Source of the DNA: Crotophaga sulcirostris
Lineage: Eukaryota > Chordata > Aves > Cuculiformes > Crotophagidae
DNA: 64,000 bases
Assembly: GCA_013397455.1 (NCBI GenBank)
Contig: VYZB01000026.1
Location: forward strand, 3,090,428 to 3,154,427
Direction: 5' to 3'
The notes under the pieces were generated by a model. It did no database searches and had not been told where the DNA came from. It worked only from the letters and a program-made list of their open reading frames with translations. Shown here in pieces: positions 1-14,082 of this stretch (position 1 is its first letter; each line of letters starts with the position of its first letter). Both the position numbers and the translations under genes were made by a program.

Positions 1-3000
1 TAGGTAGGTGCCTGTCATTTTTAAGCTATTCCTCTCTCAATATTCATTCCTCCTTTTGCATAGTTATTTCTTTCATACATTATGCCTTACCCTGTCCATC
101 TTATATGTCTAATATGCAGCACTTCGGTCCCTGCAGTTTTGTCATCAAGAACTTGTTTTGGCAATACAAAGTTTAAAGCATTGCTTTCTCTATTGCTTCA
201 CTTAAATCACAAACCTATTTGGGCAGACATCCTGAAATCTAAATATTCACTGTGATTAATTTAACACATATGAACTACTATAACTACATTTCTTTACTAA
301 TCTTGAGGATTTTACAATCACTCTCCCCCCAAACCCCACACTAAAGGGGAAATAAGTGACTATGTCAGAAATAACAGGACGTAACTACAGCAAGATGAAT
401 ACTAATGTGTACAACATCCACATAAACTGAATAAACAGGCTTCTCCTTCAGTGAGAACAGCTCTAGGTGTGAGCTGTAACAATGAGCCAGTAAATTCACA
501 CCACAGGGAGAGGTACACACTGGGGCAAGCATACTCTGGCCCCACACCCTGCTACAGCTCTTGCAACCCAATGTACAGCAGCAGTTCATAGCAGACATGA
601 TGGGCTAGAAGGAGCCTGAAGATGAACAAAGCAGAATGTTAAAAACATTTATGCATGTAACTAAGAGAACATGATTCTCTGATTAAACAGTCTCTCTGAC
701 AGACTATATTTCCCCACATATATAGCAAATTTAAGCAGCTGGGGGGCAAAAACTCTCAAAATAGAAATATCCAACTCACTGCTAAGACAAGAATAGCTTT
801 GCTATAAAGTCTTCCAATTTCATCCCCAGTCCAAAACATTATGTTCCTACCATTTAAAAAAAAATCTTAAGTGTTTTCAAACAAGTCTGACCTAAGGATA
901 AACAGGAACTAGAATGAAACAATTCAAATGTACCTTTTATTGTGACCTATACGACAAGATCTGAACTACACATGGCTTTAACATAGTAGATTTCTGAAAA
1001 AGTACATTTTTTTAAGTTTCCTACAAATTCAAGTTTTAATTTTATATGAATACCACTGTTCATTGAGCCGGCTGCATATTCTAACAGTTATCAGCTTACT
1101 TTAACTGATAAGCCTTTTTTGGACTCTGCAAGTCTACAAAATCACAAAAAAACCTACTTTCAAGGAATCAGTGAATTTAAAAGTATATATGGGGTGGAAT
1201 GTAAAAAGAAGTCAAAAAGCATATAACTTCTGCTGTAATGACTTTTTACAGTAAAATTTGAACACATTATATTTTTGTTTAAAAAAAAGAAAGAAAGGAA
1301 GAGTTAACTCTGACTTTTTTTCTGAACATAAACCAAGAAGCTAACATAATAGTTCATAATGGCTCCCCAGACAGGATTTGTGGTCTGCAAAAACAGGAAG
1401 AATTCCTCTCCCCAGCTTCCCTTCCCCCCCCCATAAAACACATTGCTTTATAACCTGAAGAATTAAATCAAACACACAAATCACAGGTTTCGCCCGAAAA
1501 GAAAAAGGTTAAGATGAAGGGGGGGAGGGGTGTAGGAGGAAAGAGGGTGACTGCTCTACAGCAGGCTTGACACCACAAGTAACCAACTATAGATCTGGAG
1601 TAGCGATTGCATCCCTGTAATAACACAAGTACTACAGATTATGTTTAGGGTATCGTTAATCTCTCACACCCACCAATTTCCTACTGACAGCTGGGGGCCA
1701 GCAGTGAAATCCTGGTGCAAAAGTTCACTTAAAATCAGCAGGAACAGATAAGCTTTCAAAATAATGCTGAAAATTATGAAAACAGACCTAAGCAATAAGT
1801 TTTCAAAAAAGAAAATTATTACTTTTTAAGCTTGGTAATTACCAGTAGCAAGACTTTCACACAACTACAAAGTTTAGGTACATAACTTCATATCAAAAAA
1901 TACAGTTTAAGGACCCATGGGACACTGGATTTTTTAAAGGATTTTCTATTTCACAGTTTTGGGTTGTTTAAAGTAGGAAATTGATGCTTTACGGGTTGGG
2001 AAATTGACATTGCTCAAAACTGCAAATCAGTAATGCTTGCTTTAAGCACATTACATGTTAAGTATAATGGTTATTTTTTCTTCCAAATACTCAGAATTTG
2101 TTGTTCTTAAAAGGAAAGAAACTCAACACGTTCTATGATTTGAACACATGCCAAGGAAAGGGTATGAGAAAACTGGAAAGGGAGAGAAGCCAAAACGAAA
2201 ACATATCTACAGTAATACATTCCAGTTAAATTAGTACCAATAATTCTTACTGAGTTTGCAGCTAGTGCAACACAAGATAACATTCTATAGTTTAATTTTT
2301 TAACTATTTTATACTCCGTTTTATACAGATTTTCTTTCAACATTCCCTCCCTCTTCCTCCTCTCCCAGGTTCTCTGTGATGTCTACAGAGCCAAGAGCCA
2401 AAACAAAGGCTGACCTTTGGGGGAAAAAACCTCTTAATTAAAAGTGTGACTTAACCTCACAAGATTCCATGAAGAGATAAAAATCAAATTCCAAAAACCT
2501 TATTAGTTTCATAAAAGGATTGACTAGTAGATAACAGAAGAATAACAAATTAATCAAACCTCAGGAAAAGAAATGAAGGATTTCCAGCAATTTTTTAAGT
2601 TATTAACATTCTTGGTATAAAGGTCTATCTAGTGTTAAGTAAGGCCCCAAATAACAATTTATTTGGACTGTTGATAGTAACACAGAATTGTTTTTTAATC
2701 AGCTCAGTCGATCAAAAATAAAACAGTTCTTTCCTGGGCACCTTCTTGGTCAGGATACAACATGTGTTGCTTGGCCACTCTGTCTGGAAGGTACACGTGT
2801 AGGGCACACAAGCAAATACTCTCTTATTGAGAAAAACTGCTTTGGGGATCCTTAGCAGCAGACAGTCATTGCTTCTACATATTTTGCTGCCAATCACTAC
2901 TGTTTCATAGCAAAGAAAGGACATAATGGATAATTAATAAAAATAAGGAAGAAGAGCGAGACAGGGCATGGAAATTTCAGAGTTGTGGAGATATGTAATA

Positions 3001-6000
3001 TTCACTGGCCTTGGACCTATACTTTTTGGGAGAAGGACAGGAAGAAGGACAAAAAAAATTGTAATATAAGGCAACTAGTCTAGCAGGCAGCTTGGGGTTG
3101 TCCCAACGTCAGTAGAAAATCATCCAATATCTGACCTTTTCTCCTCCACTCCTACTCTCCAGCCCTTCCCAGGTTAAGAGCCATTCACCCATACCCTGTC
3201 TGCACATCCCAAACCCAGACCACAGCAGCCTGGTGAGAAGCAGCTCTAGGGCCTTCCCAGGAAGCATCTTTCTCCCTCCCCAGTTCATACTCCCTGCCCA
3301 ATTTCAGACAGTCCATTCCACAATACAAGTTTTTTTATAAGCTAATCAAATCATCAGGTTTTTCATCCATTTCGAAAGACTTTTAAGCAGCCTAATGTTC
3401 TTTTCCTAGTCTGCCAAACTAGTAGCTAGTGATTTGTTTGTATGCTTAGAGCTAATTTTCTCTTTAGGCTCACAACGTTTTCATTATTATGTTTGTGATC
3501 AGATTACACTGTTTGCAAAATAACTGGAGCAATATGCAAAAAAGCTAACGTGACAAATCAATCTAACTCAAACATAAGACTACTGTAGTTTTTCAAACAG
3601 TGCAACTAACTTCTAAATGCCTTTAACTTCAGAAAAAGCAGACCAGCTATCCCAACAGAAGTAGGGTATGGAGTTCAACTTGCCAACATCCAGAGCTACT
3701 CAGGTGGGTTTTCTTCTCTCAGGAGAACACAAATGGCAGCATATTAAATCACACTAAAAACAGGCTTCAAATCCAGTTAGGAACTACGAATTAGTCGTGT
3801 AGAAGATGGATTAACACTGTTAAGAGTGTGCCTACATCCATAACGGCTTGGAACACAAGGGGTCCCAAGGAGTGTCAGTATCGGAAACCAAGGTAAACCT
3901 TCTCTACAAAGGCAGGCAAGCTAGAAGTTTGATTGAGAGTCATTTTAACATATCCCTACTGACTGAGAAGTCAATTTCTGGCAGGACATCAGTATACATT
4001 AATGAACTGTGCCAGATACTAGAGATGTTAATGTGATAGTTCACCTACCGAAGACAGAAAGAAGCTGTTACCAAGTCCAGTTTGATACTTTTTATTTTCT
4101 ATCATTAAGCTCAAACATCCAAAATGTCAACAGTTGATATTAGAACATTTTTGCTAGTTCCTCAGTCCATTGCTCACAAGGAATAAATAATAGACACTGA
4201 AGAGCTTAAAAGGAAAACCTTATACTTGATAAAGCAAGGTAGAACACACGCAAATTCTTTCAAGGAAACAAAAAGATATTGTACTACCAGGCAGCCCACA
4301 TTGCTTCAGTTTTCACTAAAGTTGGAGCAGTCTGGACTGCTATGACAGGTACCGGCCCAAATTCTTGGAGATCTATTTTATGCTTGCCTGTAATGCCATG
4401 GACTCTGTTGTTCCTGCTTTTCAGACAGATTGTCTTTAGGAGAAGGTTTTAACGGCATATGCTTACTTTATCAAAAAGTTTCAATCTGGAGTGGAGTAAT
4501 CTGACTACAAGAAACACTATGCAATCCACAGGACTTACTAAAGGCAATGAAAATGTGTCATTTTCTGTCCTGGGATGCGGAAGGGAGGGGGCAGGAAGGG
4601 GAAGCAAGATCTGTAACCACAGTACGCTGCTGTAATTTTCACCACAGAAAAGCTTTACATGGTTAAATATAGGAAGTCATTACTGTTCTAAGTTTCTCCC
4701 TCCACACTTTTCCTGCTGCTGGAGCTAGAATTAATTCCTTGGGAGCAATGAGGCTACAAGAAACAATCACTTCATTTACAGGGTGTTTACAGGTGTGGCT
4801 CATGGAAACGAAGATTGAAGCTCCTTCATCTGTAAAAACAATATCTAAAAACAATATCCTATGAGCAGACCTTTATCACAGAAAAGTGCCCTCAAAGACT
4901 TTCATTGAATCAGAGGCATGGTAGGCATTGTCTCATGAGGTACATGTCAAGCTTTTCATTGCCCTCTCAGCCAGCACTATAGCCAGCTCACCCAGGCAGC
5001 ATTTCAAGTTTATTCTACACTAGCAGAATATTAATTATTCCCCCTCTGGGAGCCGCATGTTACACACAAGCATTCAGACACAGAAGATGTATTAAGTGTT
5101 TGCATAAGCCAAGGAAGTCCAAATGAGTGTCTCCTGGATGCCAGTGCTGAGCAGACAGAGTAATTAATCCACTGCTTGTGTCATTTGAATCCAAGTTGGA
5201 CTTGCAGAACACTCCAATGTTCAACAGCAGTCTGAATTCTGACATTTTATCTGCAGGCATTTTGATAGGACTGTAAGTTTTCTAGGATTTTTTTTGTGGG
5301 GTTGGGGGCTTAATAATAAAAACAGAATACAAAATTATACTAATATTCAGATGACTAAATTACTTCTACTTTGTTTTCAGCCTGCAAAGTGAACACTTCA
5401 AAAACAAGTTTGCCAAAAACTGGACCCTAAAATAATAAAATAAATTAAACTTTAACTATAATCAAGTCTCGTTTACTCATGGAGCAGCACAGAATGAGCT
5501 AGCTACACAGTCACCTGGGATCTATCAGAGCATGTAGCTTGACCTTAGCACTGCCCTTTGTCCATCCAGGCTGGCCGCACATGAACTGACGAGGTAGTCC
5601 AGAGCTTAATGGGTACTGCCTGTGATGTCTTTACGTCATTATTGATGAAGTAACCTCACAGCTGGTGCTGCAGCTAAGCTGCTAAATCCTCCTGAAACTC
5701 GGGGAACTGGAGACCATTGAGCAAACGCAACCAAGTAGTCCTCTTATGATCCAGATCAACTCTGACTGTAACAACACTACGAGAAAACAAAACCAGTCTA
5801 TACAAACCCACCCAGATGTCTGCAACACATTCTCCAGCATCTCAGGTACATGTTTTATCATGGGATCTTCCAGTATTCTTACTCTTGTCTGCCAGTGCTA
5901 TTCCAGCAAAATGGATTATCAACTATAAAGCTGTGTGGCTGCTCTCCTGCTCTTCCATCGTGTGCAAGACTTCAAGGACCGCACAAGCAAACTGGACGAA

Positions 6001-6689
6001 ATTTTTCCAACACTCAAATACCGCAGGCTGAAAATTCCTGAAACTTGGTTGCTGAACACTTCTGCAGATATGGTTACAGTTCTTTGGAAGCCCCATTAGT
6101 TTATAACCTGGGTTGATTGTCAGTAAATGCATGGGACCAGAATCACTGAACCTCACAGATCCTTCTTGCTCTGTTCACAGCTACAGGATTCATCTTGCCA
6201 ATCTTCTGCCATCTGAAGTGACGAAACCTAGCTTAAGACAGTTATCTAGGCTGCCTTGGTAACTGTGACACATAAAGGTGATTCACTCAACTGACTGGGA
6301 AGAGATGACTGGTCTGAAACAGAAATACACATTTCAGATGGTTAGAAAAGTCAGTGCTGACTATAACCACTTCTTCTAAAAAGGCATGCAGAAGTATAAG
6401 GATTATACCTACAGCTTATGTGAACACACAGAATTACAAGGAGTAAAGGGCAGGGGTGAAAGATAGACTGACTGTAGGAATAATTAAGAGCAGAGAACGG
6501 AAGACAGGATAATTCTTCCATAAAGAACAAAATGGTTCCTACAGTTCACTTAAAAGCAGCAAATTTAACTGTGTAGCTACTTTTACAAATGGAGCACACA
6601 GTTTACATCTTGCTAGTAACACAGCGCCTTTATGAACCACAGAGGACATACAGGACTTTATATAGGGCTGTTTCACAATCTAGCTACAA

Positions 6690-7460
6690 CTTAAACAACA
6701 AACTTCCCTTCAACCGCTGAGTAACCTTGTCATAGAAGGATATCAAATTAGTTAAACAGGACTTTCCCTTTGTGAACCCATGTTGACTCTGCCTGAGAAT
6801 TGCATAGTTCTTTAACTGTGTTTCAATAGTACACAGTATAATCACCTTCATAATTTTTCCAGGAACTGAGGTCAGACTAAAAGGTCTGTAGTTTCTCCCT
6901 CACACCCTCCTTGTAAATTGGAATAACGCTGGCTAACTTCCCGTTAGCAGGGACCCCTCCAGACTCCCAGGACCCTTGGCAGATGATCGAAGAAGTCCTG
7001 CTATAACATCTGCTAGCTCCCTCAGTACTCTGGGATGAATCCCATCAGGTCCCATGGACTTAGGAATATTCAGCTGATACAGCTGGTCCCTTACAATTTT
7101 GGTGTCCTCAATGGGAAAGGCACTGTTCCCACACTTGTGCTCCTCCGTCTTAGAGGACTGGGCAGCCCAAAGTCTATCACTACTATTAAAGAATGAAGCA
7201 AAAAGCATTGAATGCATCTGTTTTAATTCATCCCTATTAGTCAGGTGACCGTCTTCAGTAAGTCCAATGTTTTCTCTAGACTTTGATACTGACATACTTT
7301 AAAAGCCCTTCCCGTTTCCAGATACACAACTGGTCAGTTTCAACTCTAACTGAGCTTTTGGCCTTTTGTGTCTTCTCCCTGCATATGCAAACTAGAGTTC
7401 TGCTATCTTTCTGCAAACCCTGACCTCACTTCCAAAGATCATACAATTTCTTTTTCCTTT
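6690..7460 (-). mobile_element. CR1 LINE fragment, reverse-transcriptase coding region
   Basis: Read on the minus strand, this decays from a CR1 ORF2. At about 7020-7090 it encodes KSMGPDGIHPRVLRELAD, the conserved CR1 RT segment. After a frame change it continues with SLTSVPGKIM and then QHGFTKGKSCLTNLISFYD (about 6730-6880), the next RT blocks in the right order. Frameshifts and stops make it non-functional. The 5' limit near 7460 is approximate because similarity fades into AT-rich intron. It is an old copy without the 3' tail. Confidence 0.85.
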
Positions 7461-10036
7461 TGAGCTCCATGAGAAGTTCCCAGTTCAGCCAAGCTCATCT
7501 GCTGCCCCACTTATGACGCAGTGGAATTGCCCGCTCCTGTGCTTATAAAAGGTAGGTCTTAAAAACTGAACACAGTTAAATCAACTGCAGGAACTTCTTC
7601 TGGAATTAACATGTAATGCTATAACAATAAGTGAAAACCAGAAAACTCTGAAAACATCAACAAAGTTATGAATTTCTGACCCAAAAGAGAACATCAACCT
7701 TTCTAGTGTAAAACACGAGGCTACTAGGGTGTTTTCCAAACTGCAGACTGAGTGTGTCAGGACAAACACAGCACAAGCCAGGTGATCCCATTTCTCAGAA
7801 AGACAAATCACTGTAAATCATTGACAAGAAATACTTCAGCCCCGTGCTGGCCAAGAGCTCCCACTAACATGTAACGTCAGCAATAGATGCTGCTTTCCAT
7901 GAACAACGCTCCCAAGAGCTGCCCATCCTGAGCTACCTGCCATTCACCACGTTCCCACCATCACAGCATCTTTCAGAGTGACTCCTGCACTCTCAGGCAA
8001 CCTTGAGCCATCAGTGTTTTCCCTCCCTCTGATAACTGCAGGAGTAGCAGCCCTCAAAGTATGAAGCAAAGCATGTTCAAATGTTTGCGTGCCGTTACTA
8101 TAAAGACATAGATCTCTCAAACACTGGTGCTCAACAAGGTAGTTCCTGAAGTGCAAGGGATTTTAACATATTTTGGTTTAGAAACAAAAAGCATTTACAT
8201 TAACTTCTACAGCTTTGACTCTGTATTTCACAGTAATAATCACTCCAAAGTAATAAAACTCCAAAATACCTTGTTTCCCTGCTAGTTCTCATTATCAGAT
8301 TACACGACAGAATACTCACGTGAGCGATCCAAACTTGAGGGGGAGGTTTCACTGCAGCACAATAACTATGCAAAAAAATATCCCCTCAATGTAGCTTACT
8401 CTCGCGATTTCAAAAAAACTTGCTGTGTTAAAAGCATTTGTTTGCTTGTTTTGATCACCCACCCACCCCCATACTGGTTTCCCTAAAATATATCGAACTG
8501 AATAACCGTAAAACATTTTGAGAGGAATTTGTCACCTCAAGTCTAAATATACCATAATACTATACAGAAACGTATACCAACAAATTTGTATTTGAATGGA
8601 CGAACTCACAAAAACACTGTACTTATTTACAGTGTATACTTTTTACCATTACTATGCTGCCATATATTGCCTTTATAATGTATTTAGACTAATGGCATTT
8701 ATGGCAAGCAAATAACCATAACAGTAACTGAATCTTTCATCAGGAGAACAGACACACAGTCTAAAAATTCCACTTTGTTCTTACACAAATGTTTCTGTCA
8801 CTTTTATAAGTAATATACAGTAATACTTCTGTTTCCAAGAACACTAAAAACATGTGTAAATACACAGATGTTCTCTGTAACGTGTATTGTTGCACTGTAT
8901 CACTTTTTAAATGCATGTATTTTAAATATTTTTCTGAGAGTTCAGTATACTGAATATTTTGATGAAAAACACCCAAGGTTTTCAACTAAAAACATGCTGC
9001 AAATAGTTGCCTAAAGCAAGATTTTACAACCAAATTATAAAAGCCTTAAATCTCAAGTTTTATAATACCATCAGTGACACAAGTCTTAGCTGTAGCGGTG
9101 AGACAGGCGCCGCTATAATGTTAACAGCCAACATGTAAACATTAATGCAGCCTAAGGGGCAAGTAGGGGGCAACCCAGAAGGGTCCCTTCAGAACCACAG
9201 AACTTGTAGGTGCCAGCAGTTAAACTATCTTTGGCTTACGTACTTACAAAGAGTGGGGGGAGGGGGGAATAGTTGGATAGGCAATAAGACAACTAATTTC
9301 ATTAAAACTGTAATTATGTCCCTTCTTAAAGCTTTAGTTCTAGTTCTTGAAACACAGTAATACATTATTTTTGGAACAGGAGTCCAAAAAAATGAAGTTG
9401 GCCATTCAGCTATTAGCAAAACACAATATAAATGGTTTTGATACACTAGCACATTTACAAAACACTTAAAAGAACATCATGTTTTTCCTTGAGAGTAATC
9501 AAAGAGGTCTTAAACATAGGCTCTTCCTGGGCTATCAGACTTCTTTGTCCTAGAAATCAGTAAGGTCCAACTGCTCTAGTGAGATTTCCAGTAATAGGTT
9601 TGCTTCAGCCAAGCCTCAAATCACATTTCAACAGCTTCATTCACAACAATTTTAACAAGTATATTCAGTTACTTCCTTGCCTTCTAACAGCCTCAGTGCT
9701 CAGAACATGGTAATACCATATCTTTCAGTCTAAGCCACATCTCTCCTCTTCTACTACACACTCAATTCTTGTTGATAACATTTAATACATGTTGGAAAAA
9801 TGACAGGAGACTGTAGCTTTGGATTACAAAAATAAGCCAATAGACATAAGAAAAATATTTATTTTTCAACATTACAAACAAATAAAATTGCTTCTTATCA
9901 ATAGATTGAAACAACACTTACAGGAGTAAACAAGGAGTAGATTGATAAAACAGCTCCATATAAAGGTTAATAAAATGCATGTCATGATTTCCTAAGGAAG
10001 CTTAACGAAATTAATTTCACGAAGTTTTAGCTCCAT

Positions 10037-10352
10037 TTTTGAGGAACCTCTTTATCAGGGAGTGTAGTGATCGCACAAGGGATAATGCTTTTAAATTGAA
10101 AGAGGGAAGATTTATATTAGATATTAGGAAGAGATTTTCTACTGTTAGGGTGGTGAGGCACTGGAACAAGTTGCCCAGAGAAGTCACAGATGCCCCATCC
10201 CTGGAGGTGTTCAAGGCCAGGTTGGATGGGGCTTTGAGCAACCTCGTCTAGTGGAACGTGTCCCTGCCCATGGCAAGGGCGTTGGAACCACATGATCTTT
10301 ATGGTCCCATCCAACCCAAATCGTTCCATGATTTTGTGATGATTCTATGATT
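10037..10352 (+). mobile_element. CR1 LINE 3' end (plus orientation)
   Basis: A 5'-truncated CR1 covering the end of ORF2 and the 3' UTR. The frame reads FKLKEGRFILDIRKRFSTVR, then VVRHWNKLPREVTDAPSLEV and FKARLDGALSNL, the usual CR1 C-terminal block. It is followed by the UTR and a terminal gattctatga repeat at about 10339-10350. The open reading frame is still readable, which suggests a moderately young insertion. It lies antisense to the presumed TMEM135 transcript. Confidence 0.92.
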
Positions 10353-12345
10353 AACACAACTTTTGATGTCTAACACAGCAAGACTAAATTCTATGACAAA
10401 AGAATTGCATGTTTTTTCTTTAATTGATGATGTGAAAAAGGTTAAACTGTAAAGAAAATTGGGTTTTTTAAAATACACTTGTCTAAAAGCACCTGTTAGA
10501 AGCTTGCTTATTATAATACAGCCATAGTTACTATGACTGCACATACATAGAGAGCAATTAAAATGTTGACGTCACACCAAATAATCAAAAGGAATTAGAA
10601 AAATGTACATTCTAATGAATTGTGTACATTCCTCCAGGAGAAGGGAGTACTTTCCTTAGTGGTAAGAACATTTTCGTTGCATGTGGAAACACACAACATG
10701 CCAGTAACAGCTCCAGTATTTTTGTTTCATTTCTCATTTTTCAACACCTCTGCCAGAGTCATAAATAGTGCAAAAAGAAATAACATAACTAACATTAAAA
10801 ACAATTAAAAAGATCTGTACTGTATGAGATAATGTACAGTCAAAATCAGCTGTAATTTAACTCTGTGCCCTCTTAGCACTTCTCAAAGCATCAAACATTA
10901 CCAGCTATGCAGCTAACTGAAATCAGACTGTCATTTATAAATTTGGCATTGGCCAGTAAGGATGCTTCCTCCTAATCCAAACAGGCAAACGCACACTGTT
11001 TGAGAGTACCGGAAAAAGGCAAAAATTCTGAGTTGCTTTTACTGGAGTAAGGGACTAAAGGCACAGAAGATGAATCTGCACATTACAAACACATGATCTC
11101 CATGCTTATGTATCTACGTTCAATTATTATCTAGGAAATAATTCTTATCAAAACATTACTTAATCATAATAATGTGACTGGTTCTCTTCCGGTAATCTCA
11201 CAGGACATTTATACATACACATATAAAAGAAGTTTATCAGTGTTTTTACCCCTTGGTCCTTTCCACAGATCCTAATAAACGGGTTTTCATAGACAGGATA
11301 AGTATATTTTATGATCACCAAATAGAATGCACATGGACGTACAACCATGCAATTTATATCTTTTTAGAACTGTAGCAGAGTAATACAGTGCAGATCATTT
11401 CCTGAGTCTATTTCAAGTTTCTATGCAATGCCACCTTCAGTTCTCATGGCCAGTGCCATGAACATTTGCAATTATGTATTACACAGATAGAAACTATAAC
11501 CAAACTAGCTCTGTAACACATTAAAAAACATGCCCCTCCTCAGGATTATAACATGCCTAGGCAAGGTATCCATCTCTTTTCCCCATTCCTCCGGAAGAAT
11601 TAAAAAACATACAAGGCTGGCACACATGAACAGCAACACTCAGAAGAATATCTGATTTACAAGCCTGCTGTACCCAAGTTCGGAACTGACAAGGACGCTG
11701 TGCAAGCAAATGCCAACGAAGCACTTAAAATAGGGTATCCACTTGGGAAGAGATTAAGTTTGATGTTGCTGCCAGTTGTTAGTAGCAATTTAAAGGGCTA
11801 GAGATATGTTCATGAACTCTAATCGGGAGTTTTTTCCCACCTCCCTGACTTTTCAATACAATTTGTTGTAAGCTATTCAGGGTATGACTGAAAATGCCAC
11901 TTCGTCTCCATGTCAAACATGAGCCTCCTAAGAGACTACAAGTCTATTAAAATCTGATTTTGCCTGTAACGGAAGCTAACAAGGAAACAGATGTGAAATC
12001 AGAAAGTCATATTTCACTAAGTCTGTCAGCAGTAGCATTTCACACATTAGACATAGCTAGCATCTAATAACATAACAAATAATTTTGTATTTTAAAAAAA
12101 TTGAACTTTCAACTACCTTTTGACGCTATTTAACAATTTTTTCCATTAACAACAATGATCTCTTTTTCAGCTGTGGGTGTTGTACTGTAACATCAACGTT
12201 GTCTTTTTACATCACAGTATCACAGTTTAGATTTACATCTAAAGATGTAAAAGACACTATTTCAAATTAACTACTACTGAACTGTCAAATGTCAATTGGC
12301 AAATGAACAAAACAAGAAATATTATTATATAAAAGTGAAAATTCA

Positions 12346-12549
<204 letters not shown>

Positions 12550-14018
12550 TCATTAATTTTGTCTCTTTAATCAATACTCACAAAAAAATACTGATCATTA
12601 TATATTTTACAGTTGGATACTTCTGAGGGGTTTATGAAGAACTGTGGGAAACCATGTGAAATACTTCATTAATTTATCCATTTCATTTAAGGGTTTACTT
12701 TGCTTCAAAGAGAGTACTGCTTTCAAGAGATGTTTCTGAAAAGTCGCAGATACTAACTACAGAAAAAATCTTCTAAAAGAGCTTATAGTTGCTCCTTTCT
12801 CTGCTACTTGTTCAAATACATCTTCAGGAAGATGTGCTTTATGGAACACAGGGATGCCATCAGGTGACCCAGATGTCCCAGTTCTATTTAGGTGAGAAAG
12901 CTCTCATTTCTTGCAACAAGATCTGGATTTCACTCGAATCCACACAATTTCTCCTATCAAAATTCCTCCAACAATAAGAGCTGAAAAAAATAATTACACA
13001 AATGACATCATCTAAGAAAATATTTCTATAAATTGGTCACTGTTAAACAAGGAAAACTAAAATGCATGTCAGACACAATGTCACCAACCATATTTGGTCT
13101 GTTCAAGACATGTGCACCTTCCAACTAATTCAGGCTGATTACAGAAGCAAACAATAGTCCAGCAGTCATGAAATTTGGTGGAACAATAATAAACATACTG
13201 CAATTACACCAATGCTGCTCAGCTGATAAGCACTATGAGTTCAGGAAAACAGAGTGTTACAATGGAGTCCACCCTTCCAAAAACACAGTGAACAAAATAC
13301 AACAAACAAAAATAACAAACACATACAAGGTAGAAAAGGAAACTTTGAGATACAATTTCATGCTGACAACACAGAAGAGGGAACAAAGATAATTAATCAA
13401 TACTATCTGATTAGTCCCCTTTCATTCTTGCCGTAAAAGGCATGATTAGCCTCATTTCATACTTCTCGTGCAAAAATAACATTACCAGTGAGCAATGCCA
13501 GCTTATGTTCATAAGTGAAAAGAGAGCCAGTGTATCAGCAGCAAGTGATGTAATGGCAATTACACACACTGTTCATTCCCACGGCTGCAAAAGGATAATT
13601 TCTCAGGATGACAACGCCAAATGCTGCAGGAGCTGAAGTTCATTATTAGGACTCTCTTGGAAAGCAATTACTGTATGAAGTTTCAGAGAAGCCATTTTAA
13701 ACATCTTAATAAGTATGAACACATCTTACCAGACACACCTGTTAAGTAACAGAACAAATGTATTTTCTGTGGGAAAGAAAGAAGAATTTGTTCTTTTGGC
13801 ATGATTTAGAATCACTCTACTAGCGCTTACATGTTCAGATTGGTAAGATTACGGAAACAGTAACATATTTTACTAAATAAAATCTAGTGGAAATTAAAAT
13901 GTCATCAGTAAGTGAAACATTTAAATTTCTGCTACAGTAAATACAGACAATTTTTTTTTATTATTTGCATGTTTTTTTGCACATGGTCTATGGTTAGAAA
14001 TTGGAATCAGAAATATGA

Positions 14019-14082
14019 GTTCTTCCAGGTTATACATCTAATTCCGCAATGTTCTTCCAGGTTATACATCTAATTCCTCAAT
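14019..14082. repeat. Two-copy 32-bp tandem duplication
   Basis: The unit starting gttcttccaggttatacatc occurs at 14019-14050 and again at 14051-14082. The only difference is one base (ccgcaat versus cctcaat), so the duplication is recent. It lies inside the TMEM135 intron and has no apparent coding role. Confidence 0.95.

Noticed and set aside
4663..4829. Minus-strand frame after a tttttacag acceptor (SLIAPKELILAPAAGK), considered as another orphan exon
   Set aside because: No convincing donor, not phase-consistent with TMEM135 exons, and peptide not recognised; too weak to list.
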